64,000 nt of DNA from Pyropia yezoensis (Eukaryota > Rhodophyta > Bangiophyceae > Bangiales > Bangiaceae). Below are positions 1-10,694 of this stretch, one piece after another (positions within the stretch are counted from its first letter, which is position 1; every line of letters starts with the position of its first letter). The stretch lies in assembly GCA_009829735.1 (NCBI GenBank), contig CM020619.1, forward strand, positions 6,748,375 to 6,812,374. The letters are read 5' to 3'. A program made the translations under genes and the position numbers. A model generated the notes under the pieces. The model was not told the DNA's origin. It did no database searches and saw only the letters and a list, made by a program, of their open reading frames with translations.

Positions 1-380
1 CTCTCTTTGTTGTCCGTGAGCGTTTTGTGTAGCATGCTGGTTCTTCTCTTGGAAGGAGCGGCCGTCTTGTCTGATGGAGCAGGTACGTTGAGGTACCGAG
101 TCTGGGGGTGGGGCGGCGATCGTTCTGAGCAAGCCAGTCACTGAACACGAACATGGGGTCGGACAGTGTCGGCTCCTGCCGTGCGTGCTGGAGCAGCACC
201 CGTGCGCGGTCACTCCCGTTGGCGCTCAGCGTAAGTGCCTACACCAGTGACGACAAAGGATTGCTTTCCCCGGTCCACTCACAGTCGGTGGCTGCTGCGT
301 GTATTGTTCAACTTCCCCGCGGTCATTGCATGACTTGCGCTGATGGTACCCGCGCGTTCTCGACCATTTGCTTGCCCAGA

Positions 381-1432
381 CCTTGGCCGCATCATGATCA
401 TTCTTGCTCTGGGCACCCTCATAACGTATAGTTATCACTCGGTCTACTTCGACCTTGACAAGCCCGTCCTGCCACAAGGCCACCACGCGTTGCGGTACAA
501 AGTGTGGACGGGGATGGCTTGGGTACGTTGGACAGAAGAGGGCGGAAGGGGTGAAAGGACAGCCGGCTGTTTTCGCGTTCCCTCGAGGAGCGCCGTTGGG
601 TCTGCTTGCATTCAAGGTGAGGAGGGGGCTTGCGCTCGCTGTTGCATTGGGCCTGGTATGACTTGTACAGTGCCACCAGCTTGCACATGTGGCTGACGTT
701 TGCGTTGGTGCTGCGTGCCTCCAGCTTTCTCCTCGTTGACGGTTTCGGACTCTCGCCATTCGTTTGTGTTTCCCTGTGCTCGTCTCTTGTCTGCTTCTGT
801 TCGTTCCCTACCTCAGATACTGGGCCATCTATTGTACCACATGAGTCTTGTGCTTGCGGCTGCAAGCCTGGGATGGGTTGTTCGCGGCGCTGCGCTGCGC
901 ACCGCTGACGGCGAGGCGGACCCGTTCCTCCGCGCCGAGCGCATCATTTTCAGCTGTTCATGGGCAGCCGTGTATTGTCTGTCAGCCGGCTTGTCTGCCC
1001 TACATGACGGTGGCCCCCCGAGCCGTGACGAAACTCCCCCGCCTGGTCACGCGGGTGGTGCTTGCCACCACGCTTGCTGTGGTGCTGCCACTCAAGCGGG
1101 ATCGTCTGTCGGCGCTCGACGTATTGATCATCACCACCTGCATTTCTGGCCTCATTGTGATTGTTGAGGTGGTGCTGAACGAGACAGACCGGCTGCGGTG
1201 GTGGGTCAAGGTGCCCGCTGAGCTCAAGAAAAAGGCTGAGGACGCGCAAAGGGGTAGTGACGCATCGGGCGAAGAGGGCGTCGGCCATGCTGGCAACACG
1301 GCCGCGGGACAGAGTCGGGCAGTTCCAGCAGCGACGGGTCTAGCGACGAGGAGGAAGATGTGGAGAAGGGAAAGCCTCGTCGTGGACGCTGCTCCGGCGA
1401 GGACGGCTGCTGGTCGTGGCGCCGCCGCGTGA
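381..1432 (+). CDS. LtrA-like multi-pass membrane protein, C-terminal part (two exons, one frame break)
   Basis: Two segments join cleanly in phase 0: 381-522, ending in a Trp codon before GTACGT, and 817-1432, after a pyrimidine-rich stretch ending CCTCAG. The intron is 523-816 (294 bp). The product has hydrophobic helices: IMIILALGTLITYSY followed by YFDLDKP, then after the junction ILGHLLYHMSLVLAAASLGW, then a helix with ALDVLIITTCISGLIVIVEV near the end and a charged Ala/Arg tail. The loop ending YFD and the helix opening with a His-rich aromatic motif resemble the LtrA/fungal LtrA-like membrane family, whose function is not settled. The frame moves by one base near the six-C run at 1014-1019, so there is an extra base, a missed short intron or real decay. 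The 5' exons were not found, and 381 is only a candidate acceptor. Coding status is likely; the family name is tentative. Confidence 0.45.
523..816 (+). other. intron of the LtrA-like gene
   Basis: The donor is GTACGTTGG and the acceptor is CCTCAG. Length is 294 bp, phase 0. Removing it joins two hydrophobic segments in the same frame, and in-frame stops inside it support non-coding status. Confidence 0.5.
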
Positions 1433-1956
1433 CGCCGCCACTCGGCTCGGTCTCGGTGCGTTCCGAGGCGGACCCCCCGGGGGTGGGGAGCTCCGGGGTG
1501 AGCGCCGACAGCTTGGACGCGCCCGCGCGCTCGCGAGCCCGCGTCAGCAGGGGACGCCACTCGTTCGACCGGCGCGAGGAGCGTCGGCGGCAGCGGCAGT
1601 ACGAGAAGGCTGACCAGGCGGGCGGGTTTTCCCTCTCATTTGTGGGTTGAGGGCGCCCGGGGAGGGGCAGCCCAAGGGAGTTTGTGCTTGTGGAGGATGG
1701 GGAGGGTTGGGTGATGCGATTTGATGGGGGGGGGGGTGCTGCGCAGCTGCACTGTTGTACACTGCTTGCTGGTCGGTGTGGTCTGGCTGGACGGCGTGTC
1801 GTGGGCTTCTTCGAATGAGAGTAGACGCTGCAACCGCTCTGAAACGGACGTATGATTGAACTGTACGTACCTCCCCTCATGTACGGGCACTCTCGCCCAC
1901 GGCCATCCCTTGACCGACCGCCCCGTTGGCCGAGCGGCGCGCCGAGGCAACGGCGG
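1433..1956. other. 3' flank of the LtrA-like gene, no gene seen
   Basis: GC-rich sequence after the stop at 1432, with a ten-G run near 1730. Frames are open on both strands only because AT is scarce. I see no convincing protein. Confidence 0.4.
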
Positions 1957-3329
1957 TCACAGCCGCCCCGGCCACGACCATGCAGGGGAAGGGCGCGCCC
2001 TGCCGCCCGTCTGAGCGTGAGGAATACCGAGGAGGGACGTCGCCTCGTCAGGCCGCCACGGGGGCCGCTCAACAGATCCGAAATGCCGCCGTCTTGGCCG
2101 CCGCCGCCGCTGCCTGCGCCACCACCCACGCCGGCGGGGGCCCGCCCCGTCGACGGGTGGCCTTTTGCGGCGCCGTACCCGCCGAGTACCCCGCACCCAG
2201 CCGCTCGCGCAACAGCCAGTGGTACGTGGTGGCGTCGGCCGCCACCCCCGACGGAGCGGGTCACGGCAGCCGCCGCCCCGCGGGTGCGCAGCAGCTCCTC
2301 GGCCATGTGGGGGTCCCACAAACAGTCCAGTGCGGGTTCCCACGCGCTCCCCTGAGCGTGTGGGAACCTGCACGCGCCACTTCCTCGCGGGGTAGGTGCT
2401 GCGGCGCCACCCCGGCCAGGAGGGTGGCGAGGACCCACGGATGGGCGTTCACGTACGGGTCGGGGCACGCGTCGTCGAGGACCGTCAGGGTGGCGGTGAG
2501 GGCGTCAAAGCCCAGGTCCTTGCCCCGGTGGGCGGCCCTCACCCGCACGTCCTCGGCAGAGGCAAGAGACTCCTTCATTGGCCGCGGGTGGCAACCCGAA
2601 ATCGGAAATGATGGGGCCCTTGCCGCGGCCCGAAGAGAGGGCCTCGTTCACGTTTGCCAGGTCCTGCGTCGGCTCCTCGGCCGCCGCTAGGAGGCTGCCA
2701 GTGGGTGGCAAGCAGCCGCGGCAGATCCCGTAGAGCCAGCTTGAGAGAACCAACCGGCTCTGCCACGCCTGGAAGGCGGATGTGGCCGACGATGAGTACC
2801 CGCGGCTCCTCTTCATCTTGCAAAGGCGGGACCCACCGCGAGGCGGATCGTGGCCCCGTCGGTCCGGCCGCTGAGCAGCCGCGTCGATCGCACCACTTCT
2901 GTGCAGTATGATATGATCCAGCTCGTCTTTACTGTTGCCTTCCTCCTCATCGTCGCCCCCGTCGGGCTCCTCGGCCGCGCCCGCGTCGTCTTCAGCCACG
3001 CCGGCTTTGCGCCGCTTTGGTCACCCGCGGCGTCGGCAGCCGCGGCCGCCGCGCGGTCTCCCCGTACGCCGCCCCCGTCGGGTGACGCGGCCCGAGACGA
3101 CCACCGGTGCCACCCCCGGCTGGGGGATTCCCCGTACCGCAGGGCGAGGCCAGGCCACCGGCAGCCGCCGCAAGCGCCACTGTTTGTCGAACTCAGAAAT
3201 GTTCAAACCCAAAGAAAATGAGGTTTCTATGTTCAGGCGCCCACATTTGCTTCGTCCCGTGACTACTCCTTCCTTCCACCCGGTGGTCGCGACACTCGTG
3301 TCCTTGGCCACGCGTGCCGCCACCGTCAC
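1957..3329 (-). CDS. uncertain multi-frame hypothetical gene
   Basis: Several minus-strand stretches look protein-like but lie in different frames. Near 3200 there is a segment with SLGLNISEFDKQWRLRR. Near 2990-2890 is an acidic stretch, AAEEPDGGDDEEEG. Around 2820-2690 is one containing RVLIVGHIRLPGVAEPVGSL. At 2578-2370 is one with DALTATLTVLDDACPDPYV and HPWVLATLLAGVAP. At 2350-2200 is one with WDPHMAEELLRTRG. They could be exons or one reading frame cut by base errors. I do not recognise the family and could not fix splice sites. If real, it would start very close to the divergent transporter gene at 3345. Treat the extent as approximate. Confidence 0.25.
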
Positions 3330-3344
3330 CGCCTGGTCACCACC

Positions 3345-5211
3345 ATGCAGCCCGTCGTCCGCGCCGCCCCTCCTCCCAAAGGCCGGGACGACGCACCGCC
3401 GCTGCCCCTCCGCCCCGCGCTCCTCTACTTTGCCCAGTTTACCGCGTTTGCCTCGCCCGGCCGCTTCCTCTCCGTCTTTCTCCGCGCGTATGGCCTCTCC
3501 GACGCGGCCATTGGTGCCGTCCTCGCCGCCCCGTCCGTGCTATCGTTGGGCAGCCTCGTGGCGGGCGGGCTTTTTGCCGACGCCACACCGTCGGGGCCGG
3601 TGCTGACCATCCTGGGTGGCAATGGCGTGTCTCTCGCGTTCTTCCTCGCCCTCGCCGTCACCCCCGCGCTCCCACCGCCGGCGCGGCTGCCGTGGGTGGC
3701 CAGCGCCGTGACGGGCGCCAAGGTGTCCCGGGCGCTCGTCAACCCCGTCATTGACGCGTACACGCTGCGCTACCTGGCCGCCACTGCGGCGGGCGACAGC
3801 AACGGCGGCGACAACAGCCGCGCCGTGGCGGCGGCCAAGGCGCGGTACGGGGTGGAGCGGGCGGCGGGGGCGGTGGCGTGGGCGGCGACCAGCTTGGCGC
3901 TCGGCGCCGCGATCGACGCAGTCGGCTTTCGCGTCGTCTATGCGTTCCGGCTTGTCACCACCGCCGCGGTGATGTGGCTGGTCGTGTGGGCGTTTTACCT
4001 ACGGGGGGCGAGGCCGGCCGGGGGGGGGGGGCGCGAGGCCCACCCGCTGGTCGCCGCGCCCCCGCCCCCGGCGGCCGCCTATGGCGCTGCCGACGCCACC
4101 CCAGCAGAGGACACCTCCGCTACGGCCGTGGCCGTAGCCCCGGCCGACGCGGTGGCGACGCCGTCTGCCGGGGCGGCGGCGGCGCCCCCGGCCCCCCTCC
4201 AGTCTGGCGGCGCGTTCGCGTTTGCGACCTCCCTCCTGTGCTCCCCATATTCGGCCGTCTTTCTCGCTGCGGTGATGATCCTCAACGTTGGCACCGCGCT
4301 GGTCGGGAACCTGGTGTTCCTGTTTTGGGTGGGCGACCTACACGCCTCTAGCTTCCTCTGTGGGGTGTCGGTGGTCATTACGGTACGGCAAGTGGGGGGG
4401 TGGGGGTGGCGGCTACCCCGTGGGCTCGATGTACTTGAGGCGTCTGCGGAAAGCCCCATGCTGATGGATTACCCCGGTCAGGGGTTGGGCCGCACACTCT
4501 TTGCAGCTCACCATGGCCCTCTGTCCCGCGCTACTCTTGTGGCCAAGGCGGGCCATGTCCTGTCATTGTCACGCGCTGCTGCACTAGCTCGCCACCTGAC
4601 CCGCCTGACTCTCGCCACTGTGCCTTTTCCGTCGTAGGACGTGCTTCCTCCCTGTGCCCCTCCCCTTCCACTGCTCACCCACACTCTTTCTTTCGCACTA
4701 TTGCGCGCGCTCCCTCTTACCCCCCGCGACCATGCCCTCCCCCCTTCTCCTGTGTTACCCCGCGCAGGTCATTTGTGAAGTCCCCCTCTTTGTGGTCGCC
4801 CCCTGGCTATCTCGCCGTCTCAGCGCGCCGGCCATGCTCCTCATCGCCATGGCGTGCTACGTCGTCCAGGTGGCGGTGTACGTGTGCATCAGTGACCCTC
4901 GATACGTGCTGTTCGTGGAGCCGTTGCATGGGGTGACGTTCTCACTGATGAATATAGCGACCGTGGCAGAGGCGTCCCGCCTGGCGCCGCCCCACCTTCA
5001 GGCCACGGGCCAGGCGTTTATCAGCGTCGTCCGGACGGTGGGGACGATTGTGGGCACCGTCGGTGGCTCTGCAGTCATGCAGTGGGCGGGGTCGACGGTG
5101 GCGTATGGCGTCGCGGGGGTACTCGTCGCAACCGCCGCCGTGGTCTACGGACTGGTTGCGTGGATTGAGCGGCGGCACGGGGGGGTGGTGGGCGTGGACT
5201 TGGCCGACTGA
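3345..5211 (+). CDS. MFS transporter, MFSD6 / MFS_1-like type (two exons)
   Basis: The exons are 3345-4382 and 4768-5211, giving 493 residues. The 385-bp intron (GTACGG...CGCGCAG) is phase 0. The first half opens with a short Pro-rich tail and then a helix beginning ALLYFAQFTAFASPGRFLS. It continues with YGLSDAAIGAVLAAPSVLS, typical of the first helix pair in MFS_1-like/MFSD6 proteins. A long Ala/Pro-rich hydrophilic loop (about residues 225-290) lies between the six-helix halves, and the junction reads VVIT then VICEVPLF, the family pattern after helix 8. The last helices contain GQAFISVVRTVGTIVGTVGG. It is a predicted secondary transporter in a membrane; the substrate cannot be read from sequence. 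ATG 3345 follows CACC and precedes the first helix without a signal peptide. It converges on the phytyl ester synthase gene. Confidence 0.8.
4383..4767 (+). other. intron of the MFS transporter gene
   Basis: GTACGGCAAG donor and CCCCGCGCAG acceptor, 385 bp, phase 0. Retaining it would give a stop soon after a non-hydrophobic tail. Removing it joins helix 8 to the next conserved segment. Confidence 0.75.
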
Positions 5212-5517
5212 GCTTTAAGAAACCCGACGCCGCCAGGTCCAGTTCCGTGCGCCTCATTTGATTGTGTGTGGTCCTATCCATTGAGTGTCGCTCTCCACGC
5301 GCCGCCCTCCCCATTCCCCACAACCCCACTCGCCCTCACCTGCTTCCCGCCACGGCTCCTCACTCCACCACGTCTACCGGGAAGCCGTCGGCGTCTATGT
5401 ATTTGCCGCCCACAGACCACGCCCATGCCGGGGTGGCCACCCCCCCCCCCGCCTTGACGGTAGTCCCGACACGACGCCCCAGCCGGCGCACCTCCGCGCC
5501 GACCCTCCCCCGCGCCG
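5212..5517. other. intergenic region between convergent genes
   Basis: About 300 bp shared by the 3' ends of the transporter and the phytyl ester synthase gene. The sequence near 5215-5230 is comparatively AT-rich (CTTTAAGAAACC). No further gene or clear polyadenylation signal was recognised. Confidence 0.4.
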
Positions 5518-8500
5518 TTACCGGTGGCTCCTCGACCGCCGCCACCCCCCCATGTCGGCTCGCGGTGGCTCCCCCTCTCCGCCCATTGGCCGGCCGCCGA
5601 GCCCCGCGCGCATGCCCACCCCCAGCGCCGCCCGCGAAGCGGGTGACCGGTACGCGTCCCGCTCGCGGCGGTCGAGCAGCTCCTCCACCCCCCCGGCGAC
5701 GGCATCGCGGACCGCCTCGTACGCTGCCGCCGTTGCAGCGCGGTCGTCCAGCGCCGCGGCGCCCAGCCGCAGGGGCACCCCAAACCGCACGTACAGGCGG
5801 TCCACGCTGGTCGGCACCGCTAGCGGCGGGACCAGCACCGTTTCGTCGTCACCGTCGGCAACGGCACCGCGCCACGCCTTAGCCCCCGCCCCTGGCACGC
5901 GGGCGGCGTCGCGCATGCGCGCCGCCATGTCTGACGTGGTGGTGTCGGCGGCAGCGTCGGCAGTGCGGGCGGCGGCACCAGCCCCAGAGCGGCGCCCTCG
6001 GGTCGAGCTGCTCGCCGTAGGGCTGTCGCCACCACTTGTCCGGCCTGCCGGCTTGAAGCGATTAAATAGGCGAATCGCCTCGGCCACCTCGGGCGCGTCG
6101 ACCACCACCTGCGCCATGTCCTCCGTGCCCACCGTCGACACGGGCACGATGAGCGCGCCCGTGGCGGCGGCGGTGCGAATGAACTCGGGGGTGGCGGGCC
6201 AGCGGAGGGAGTACTTGGCATCTGCCCGCCGCTTGAGCGCCTCCCGCGCGCCGCCAGGGAAGAGGAGCGCCCACTGGCCCGACGCGAGGACGCCGGTAAG
6301 CGCCCGCGGGGAGACGGTGGCAACCCCAGAGGATTGCAGGCCGGTGCGCATCGTTGCAATTTCCTCTGCTCGGCTCGGCTTGTCCACCGCCGCGTCGCCA
6401 TTTGCACCGCCCGCGTCGGCCATGCCCGAAGCGCCACGACGCGCGCGCCGGCGCTGCGGCGACGGCGTGGCCTTCGCCGCTTGCGTCGTGCCCCCAACCA
6501 TCCCTGGCGGGGCTTGCCCCCAATCGAGAACCGCCGGGTGCGCGAGCGACCGCACCAGCACGCCTGTGTGCTTGTACACAGCATCCACAACGAGAGCCGC
6601 GTCAACAGTGCCCACCAGCGTGTGGTTCGACACAAAAAGGATGGGCGGCGGCGGTGGTCCGCCCGGAACCGCCACGGGGAGGTGCTCGAGGCCCACCACA
6701 ACTGGGTCACACCAGGTGCGGAGAGGCGCATAGGGGGCCATGAGGGCCTCTTCCTCGGCGGGGGACGGCATTGGCGGGATCACCGTGGAAGACCACCCAC
6801 GGCGGACAATGCGCTCCCGAAACGCCGCCACGCGGTCGCTCGATGCGAACGCCGCCGCGTCTGCGTGGACATCCCGCACGGCAGGCGCAACCGTCGTCGT
6901 GGCCGCCGTCAGCAGCGCCCGCAGGTTAACACGATAGTCTTGCAGCGGAGTGTGCCCCCCATGGGGAAGCATACACCGTTTCAGGCCCGGGATGGCAGCT
7001 TCAAGGCGCACCGCTTCCGTCGCTGAAGGCAGCAACAGGTCATTGACGCAGGAAATGACCGCCGCGTGGGGCGCCGCCCGCCCAATGCGGGCGTAGTCCT
7101 CGTCAGAGAGGGTGTACTCGATGAGAAGGCGGACGCGGTGGGCCACCACGGCGTTGGGGAGGAGCTCGGAGGCACGCGCAAAAAGGCCCGAAGCGGACAT
7201 GAGGGTGTCCACCGCGGTCCGCACGTCCGGGGAGGCGGCGTCCGGCGCCACTGTGCTAGCCGTGTCCTGCCGAGCTGACGACGACGACGAAGACGACGAA
7301 CCCGACGAGGGCTTGCGCCCCGCCCCCAGCCCAAGGCGGGCGGCCGCATCGGCAAGCGGCTTGGTCAGCTGTGCGACCACCGACGAGCCATCAAACACCA
7401 GCGGGAGCAACACCGGCCCGATGATGGCCTTGTACACGTCCTCGGGGAGGTTGCCAGCGAGCGCCGCCCACACGGGCGTGAGGGCGGCGCGTCCAAACGA
7501 GGTAGCAGGGTTGACGACCACCAGGCCATAAAGACCCCACACCGGGACGCCCCGGGGAGTCGCCGCCCCATCTGACGCCGCCCCATTCAACACCGCCCCC
7601 TCCACAGCAGACCCCGCCGTCGCGCCCGCCGCTCCAGCCACCGATTCGACCACAGCAGCCTCGGCCTCCTCGCGGCGGCGGGTGAGCTCATTGGCCACAG
7701 CCAACGTAAAGCAACCGCCCATGCTCTCCCCCACCAGCAGCACGTCGTCCATATCCAAGGCGCCTGCCGCCCACGTCGGGCTGCCAATTGGCGTTTGCCC
7801 ATCTGGGGTGGCGGCAGCCACGCGGGCACGCCGGCGGGCGAGCACCTCCGCCTCAATCAAGTGCAGGACGGTGTCGATGAGCTCTGTCCAACCAGATCGA
7901 TTGGCGCGGGGGACCACCAGACAGCGCACATCATAGTCGGGCTCAAGGCCATCCAGCTGGGACACAATGCTGAACGTCGAGGCGACAGAACACGTACAAG
8001 GGGCGGCGGGGATGCGCCACAAGAGAGTCAAGAAAGCAAGAGGGTAATAGCCGGAGAATGTCAACTGTCAGCTTTCAGACAGCACCGTCACTGTCACCAC
8101 GGAGCACATCTCTCGCACCGTTCCACAGGCCCTGCTCACCCGACCCCGCCCACCCGACCTCGCCCACCCGTCCCTCCCTGCTACGCCCCACCATCCACGT
8201 ACCTCATGCCCGTCCCATCAATACCCGGAAGAAAGACCAGTAGCCGCTTCTCCAGCTTAGCGTCCCCTCCCCCCCCCCACGCCCAGCAGGCGCCATAATC
8301 CGTAGATCGACCCCCTTGGTAAAGTCCATCCCCTGCACCAGCTCCGCTCCGCCGCCCGGCCCGTCGCCCACCCGCCGCCACGGGGAGAAGAGGAGGCCAA
8401 AGTCCACCCCCCCCGCGGCAGCCGCCGCGTCGGCCGCCCCCCCCGCACCGCGGCGTGTCAAGGGCACCGCATCCAGGGAAGCCGCTACCGCGGGGAGGGC

Positions 8501-9724
8501 CTGCCGTGGGGGGGGGCGCGGCGACCGGCGGTCGCGGCGGCGCGCTTCCGCCTGGCGTGACCGGGTGGCCCCCGCCGACGTGATCTCGGTCAGCGACGGC
8601 CGTGGTGGCGGTGGTCGGAACGACGGCATCGCCGGCATCGCCAGTGACGGAGAGCTGCCCTCCCCATAAACCGCGGCCGCGTAGTGGGCCGGGATCCCCC
8701 ACACGGCGGCCCCATCGCGGAGCAGCCGCAGGTAGCGCTCACTCGGCCGCATCACCGACGCCGCCCAGGCAGGCAGCAGCGGGCGGGCGGGAAACCCCTG
8801 CCCTGCCGGCCACACCAGGCTCCGTACCCGCAGCGTGACGGGCGGTGCGGCGGCAGCGGCGTCGTCGCCGCCGTCGCTGCCCGCGGCGGGTACCTGCACC
8901 TCAACGGTCACCTGGGTGGCGCCACCTGGCAGGCCACTCCCTTCTGACACCTTGAGACGCGACCAGTCGGCAGCGCGCATGCGGTAGACGACGCCCATGG
9001 CCGCAGGGGGAGATGAAGTCGGTGAACCCCCAACGCCCGCCCCAACGGCGGGCTCACCCCGGCCAGGCGTGCGGAGCGGCCGCCGCGGATGCCGTGGGCG
9101 GGGGACCAGGTTGGCAAACGCCCGCTCCGTGGGCCCCACGCCGGGCACGTTGAACGCGACCGCCCAGTCTGGGGCCACGCCCACCGACGCTGCCACCAGC
9201 GGCAGCCGCCGCAGCGGCGACGCTGCCAGTGGGCCGTACGACCGGGGCGACATGTTCGCGCCGTACGCAAAGTAGAGGACGTCAGACGGGAGGGGGGGAA
9301 CGGGGGGAGCGCCCCGTAGAGGCGTGCTGGTGGGCGCCGAGGGGGGGCTGGCCGCGGCCGCGGCGGCTGCTGTAGCCCCCTCAGCGGCAGCGCCATTCGC
9401 GGGGGGTGCGGCGGCGGGCCCCGCCCGCCCGCCCGCCGCCGTCACAGTCGACGCTACCGCCGCCGCGGCCGACACAGCTGCCGCCGCCCCACCCGGCGGG
9501 TCGGCCGCCGTCGCCGCCGACCGCGGGAAGCGGCGGGATGCGGCCCCGGCGGGGGTGGCGGCGGCGGTGCGCGACCGCGTCGCGGCCGCCGGCAGAGGGG
9601 CGCCCGTGAACGACGTGAGGCCGCCCGGTAGGGCGGCCGTGAATGCCGCGGCCGTGGACGGCCCCATGGCTGGGCACACAGGGGGGGGAGGGCGGCGGCA
9701 CGGCCTTGAGGTGGGCTGTGACAT
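5518..9724 (-). CDS. gamma-glutamylcyclotransferase-like domain fused to phytyl ester synthase / diacylglycerol acyltransferase-like protein (two exons)
   Basis: The exons are 9724-8203 and 7969-5518. The 233-bp GT-AG intron splits a Ser codon just after the PGIDGTGM motif. With one base added at the ten-C run 8269-8278 the frame is continuous and gives about 1,324 residues. Residues 1-145 are Ala/Arg/Ser-rich and fit a plastid transit peptide. About 148-353 is GGCT/AIG2-like: VLYFAYGANM, a VVYRM strand and an aligned Glu in KVSEGS. About 495 onward is the phytyl ester synthase hydrolase with VFLPGIDGTG, nucleophile GESMGG and HGGHTPL. The C-terminal acyltransferase part has FVSNHTLVG, LLFPGGAREAL and RFGVPL. 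Plant PES proteins make phytyl esters and triacylglycerol in plastids; that role here is inferred. ATG 9724 was chosen as the start; 9667 is an alternative. Confidence 0.75.
7970..8202 (-). other. intron of the phytyl ester synthase gene
   Basis: On the minus strand the donor is ATGAG|GTACGTGG and the acceptor is CGTTCAG|CATTG. Length is 233 bp, splitting a codon 2+1. Removing it joins GIDGTGM to SIVSQLDG, which matches the family order. Confidence 0.75.
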
Positions 9725-10694
9725 GGGCTTGGTCAGGGAAGAGAGCAAGGTGGATGGCGGTAGTGATGGATGTGATGGAGGAGCTGGCCGCGCTGAGCAC
9801 CATGCATCTGCAGTAGCCCAAGGTTGTGGGCGCAGCTGACGAACACCGTGGGCGGTGCTGTGCTGCTGGGCGAGAGCAACGCGGAGGTGCATCCGCTGGT
9901 GGAGGCCGGCGAGTGGGCCGACTGGATTCGGGCCGCGGGGTGCACCCGGTGGCCACTGGCGACGGGGTGGGTGGTTGGACGCCTTGGCCAGCTTCCACCG
10001 TTGGTGAGGGGCGACGGTGCCCTGGAGATGGCGGCGGGGCAGCGTCGCCCACGGGCGCTGAGCGGACTCCCCCCCCTCAACCCGAGCGGTTCGAGCCTGT
10101 CCGGGATATCCCCTCGTGTATTTGCCCATGTATCGTCCGTACAGTACAGCATGCAGTACAGGTCTGTGTCAGTCGACTGACAGTAGTTGTTTCTCAAATA
10201 GTTCCATGTACTTGACGGACGACGAGCAACCAGGCGTTTACGGCGTACAGTACAGTACTTGAGTGCCGCCTTGAACGCCGCTCCGACGCTGCGTGGGTCG
10301 TGGCCGACCTCGCCACGCCCACCCCACTGCGGTACACCGTACTGTACATACCGACGTCAGCCTCGGCTGCCCGTTTCAGACTCTACCGGTATGACCACAC
10401 GCTGGCGGTGGTCGCCGCTGCCACTTTCCCCGCGCCCCCGCCCCCACCCGGGAGGCGCGCGCGCCGTGCCTTCACCCCCCCGCCGATACCGACTGCGCCA
10501 CCGCGGCTGGCCTCATCCTTCCCCCCCTCCCTTGCTCATCCTTCCCCCCCTCCCGCCCTGTTGTGTGTGCTCCCCGTGGGCGCTACGCACTGTGAGGCTC
10601 CCTGCTCGCCCCGCACCGCGGACTTCCCCCCCCCCCGCCCCCCCTGCTCACCCGCCCCCCATCCTGTATCCCCCCGGGGGGTGTCACCAATACC
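9725..10694. promoter_or_regulatory. divergent intergenic region with repeated GTACAGTAC-type words
   Basis: About 970 bp separate the start codons of the phytyl ester synthase gene (-) and the Rad60-like gene (+). GTACAGTACAGCATGCAGTA starts at 10139, GTACAGTACAGTACTT lies at 10245-10260 and GTACTGTACA at 10339-10348. The clustering suggests a shared binding site, which is inference. The part nearest 10695 is C-rich. Confidence 0.35.
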
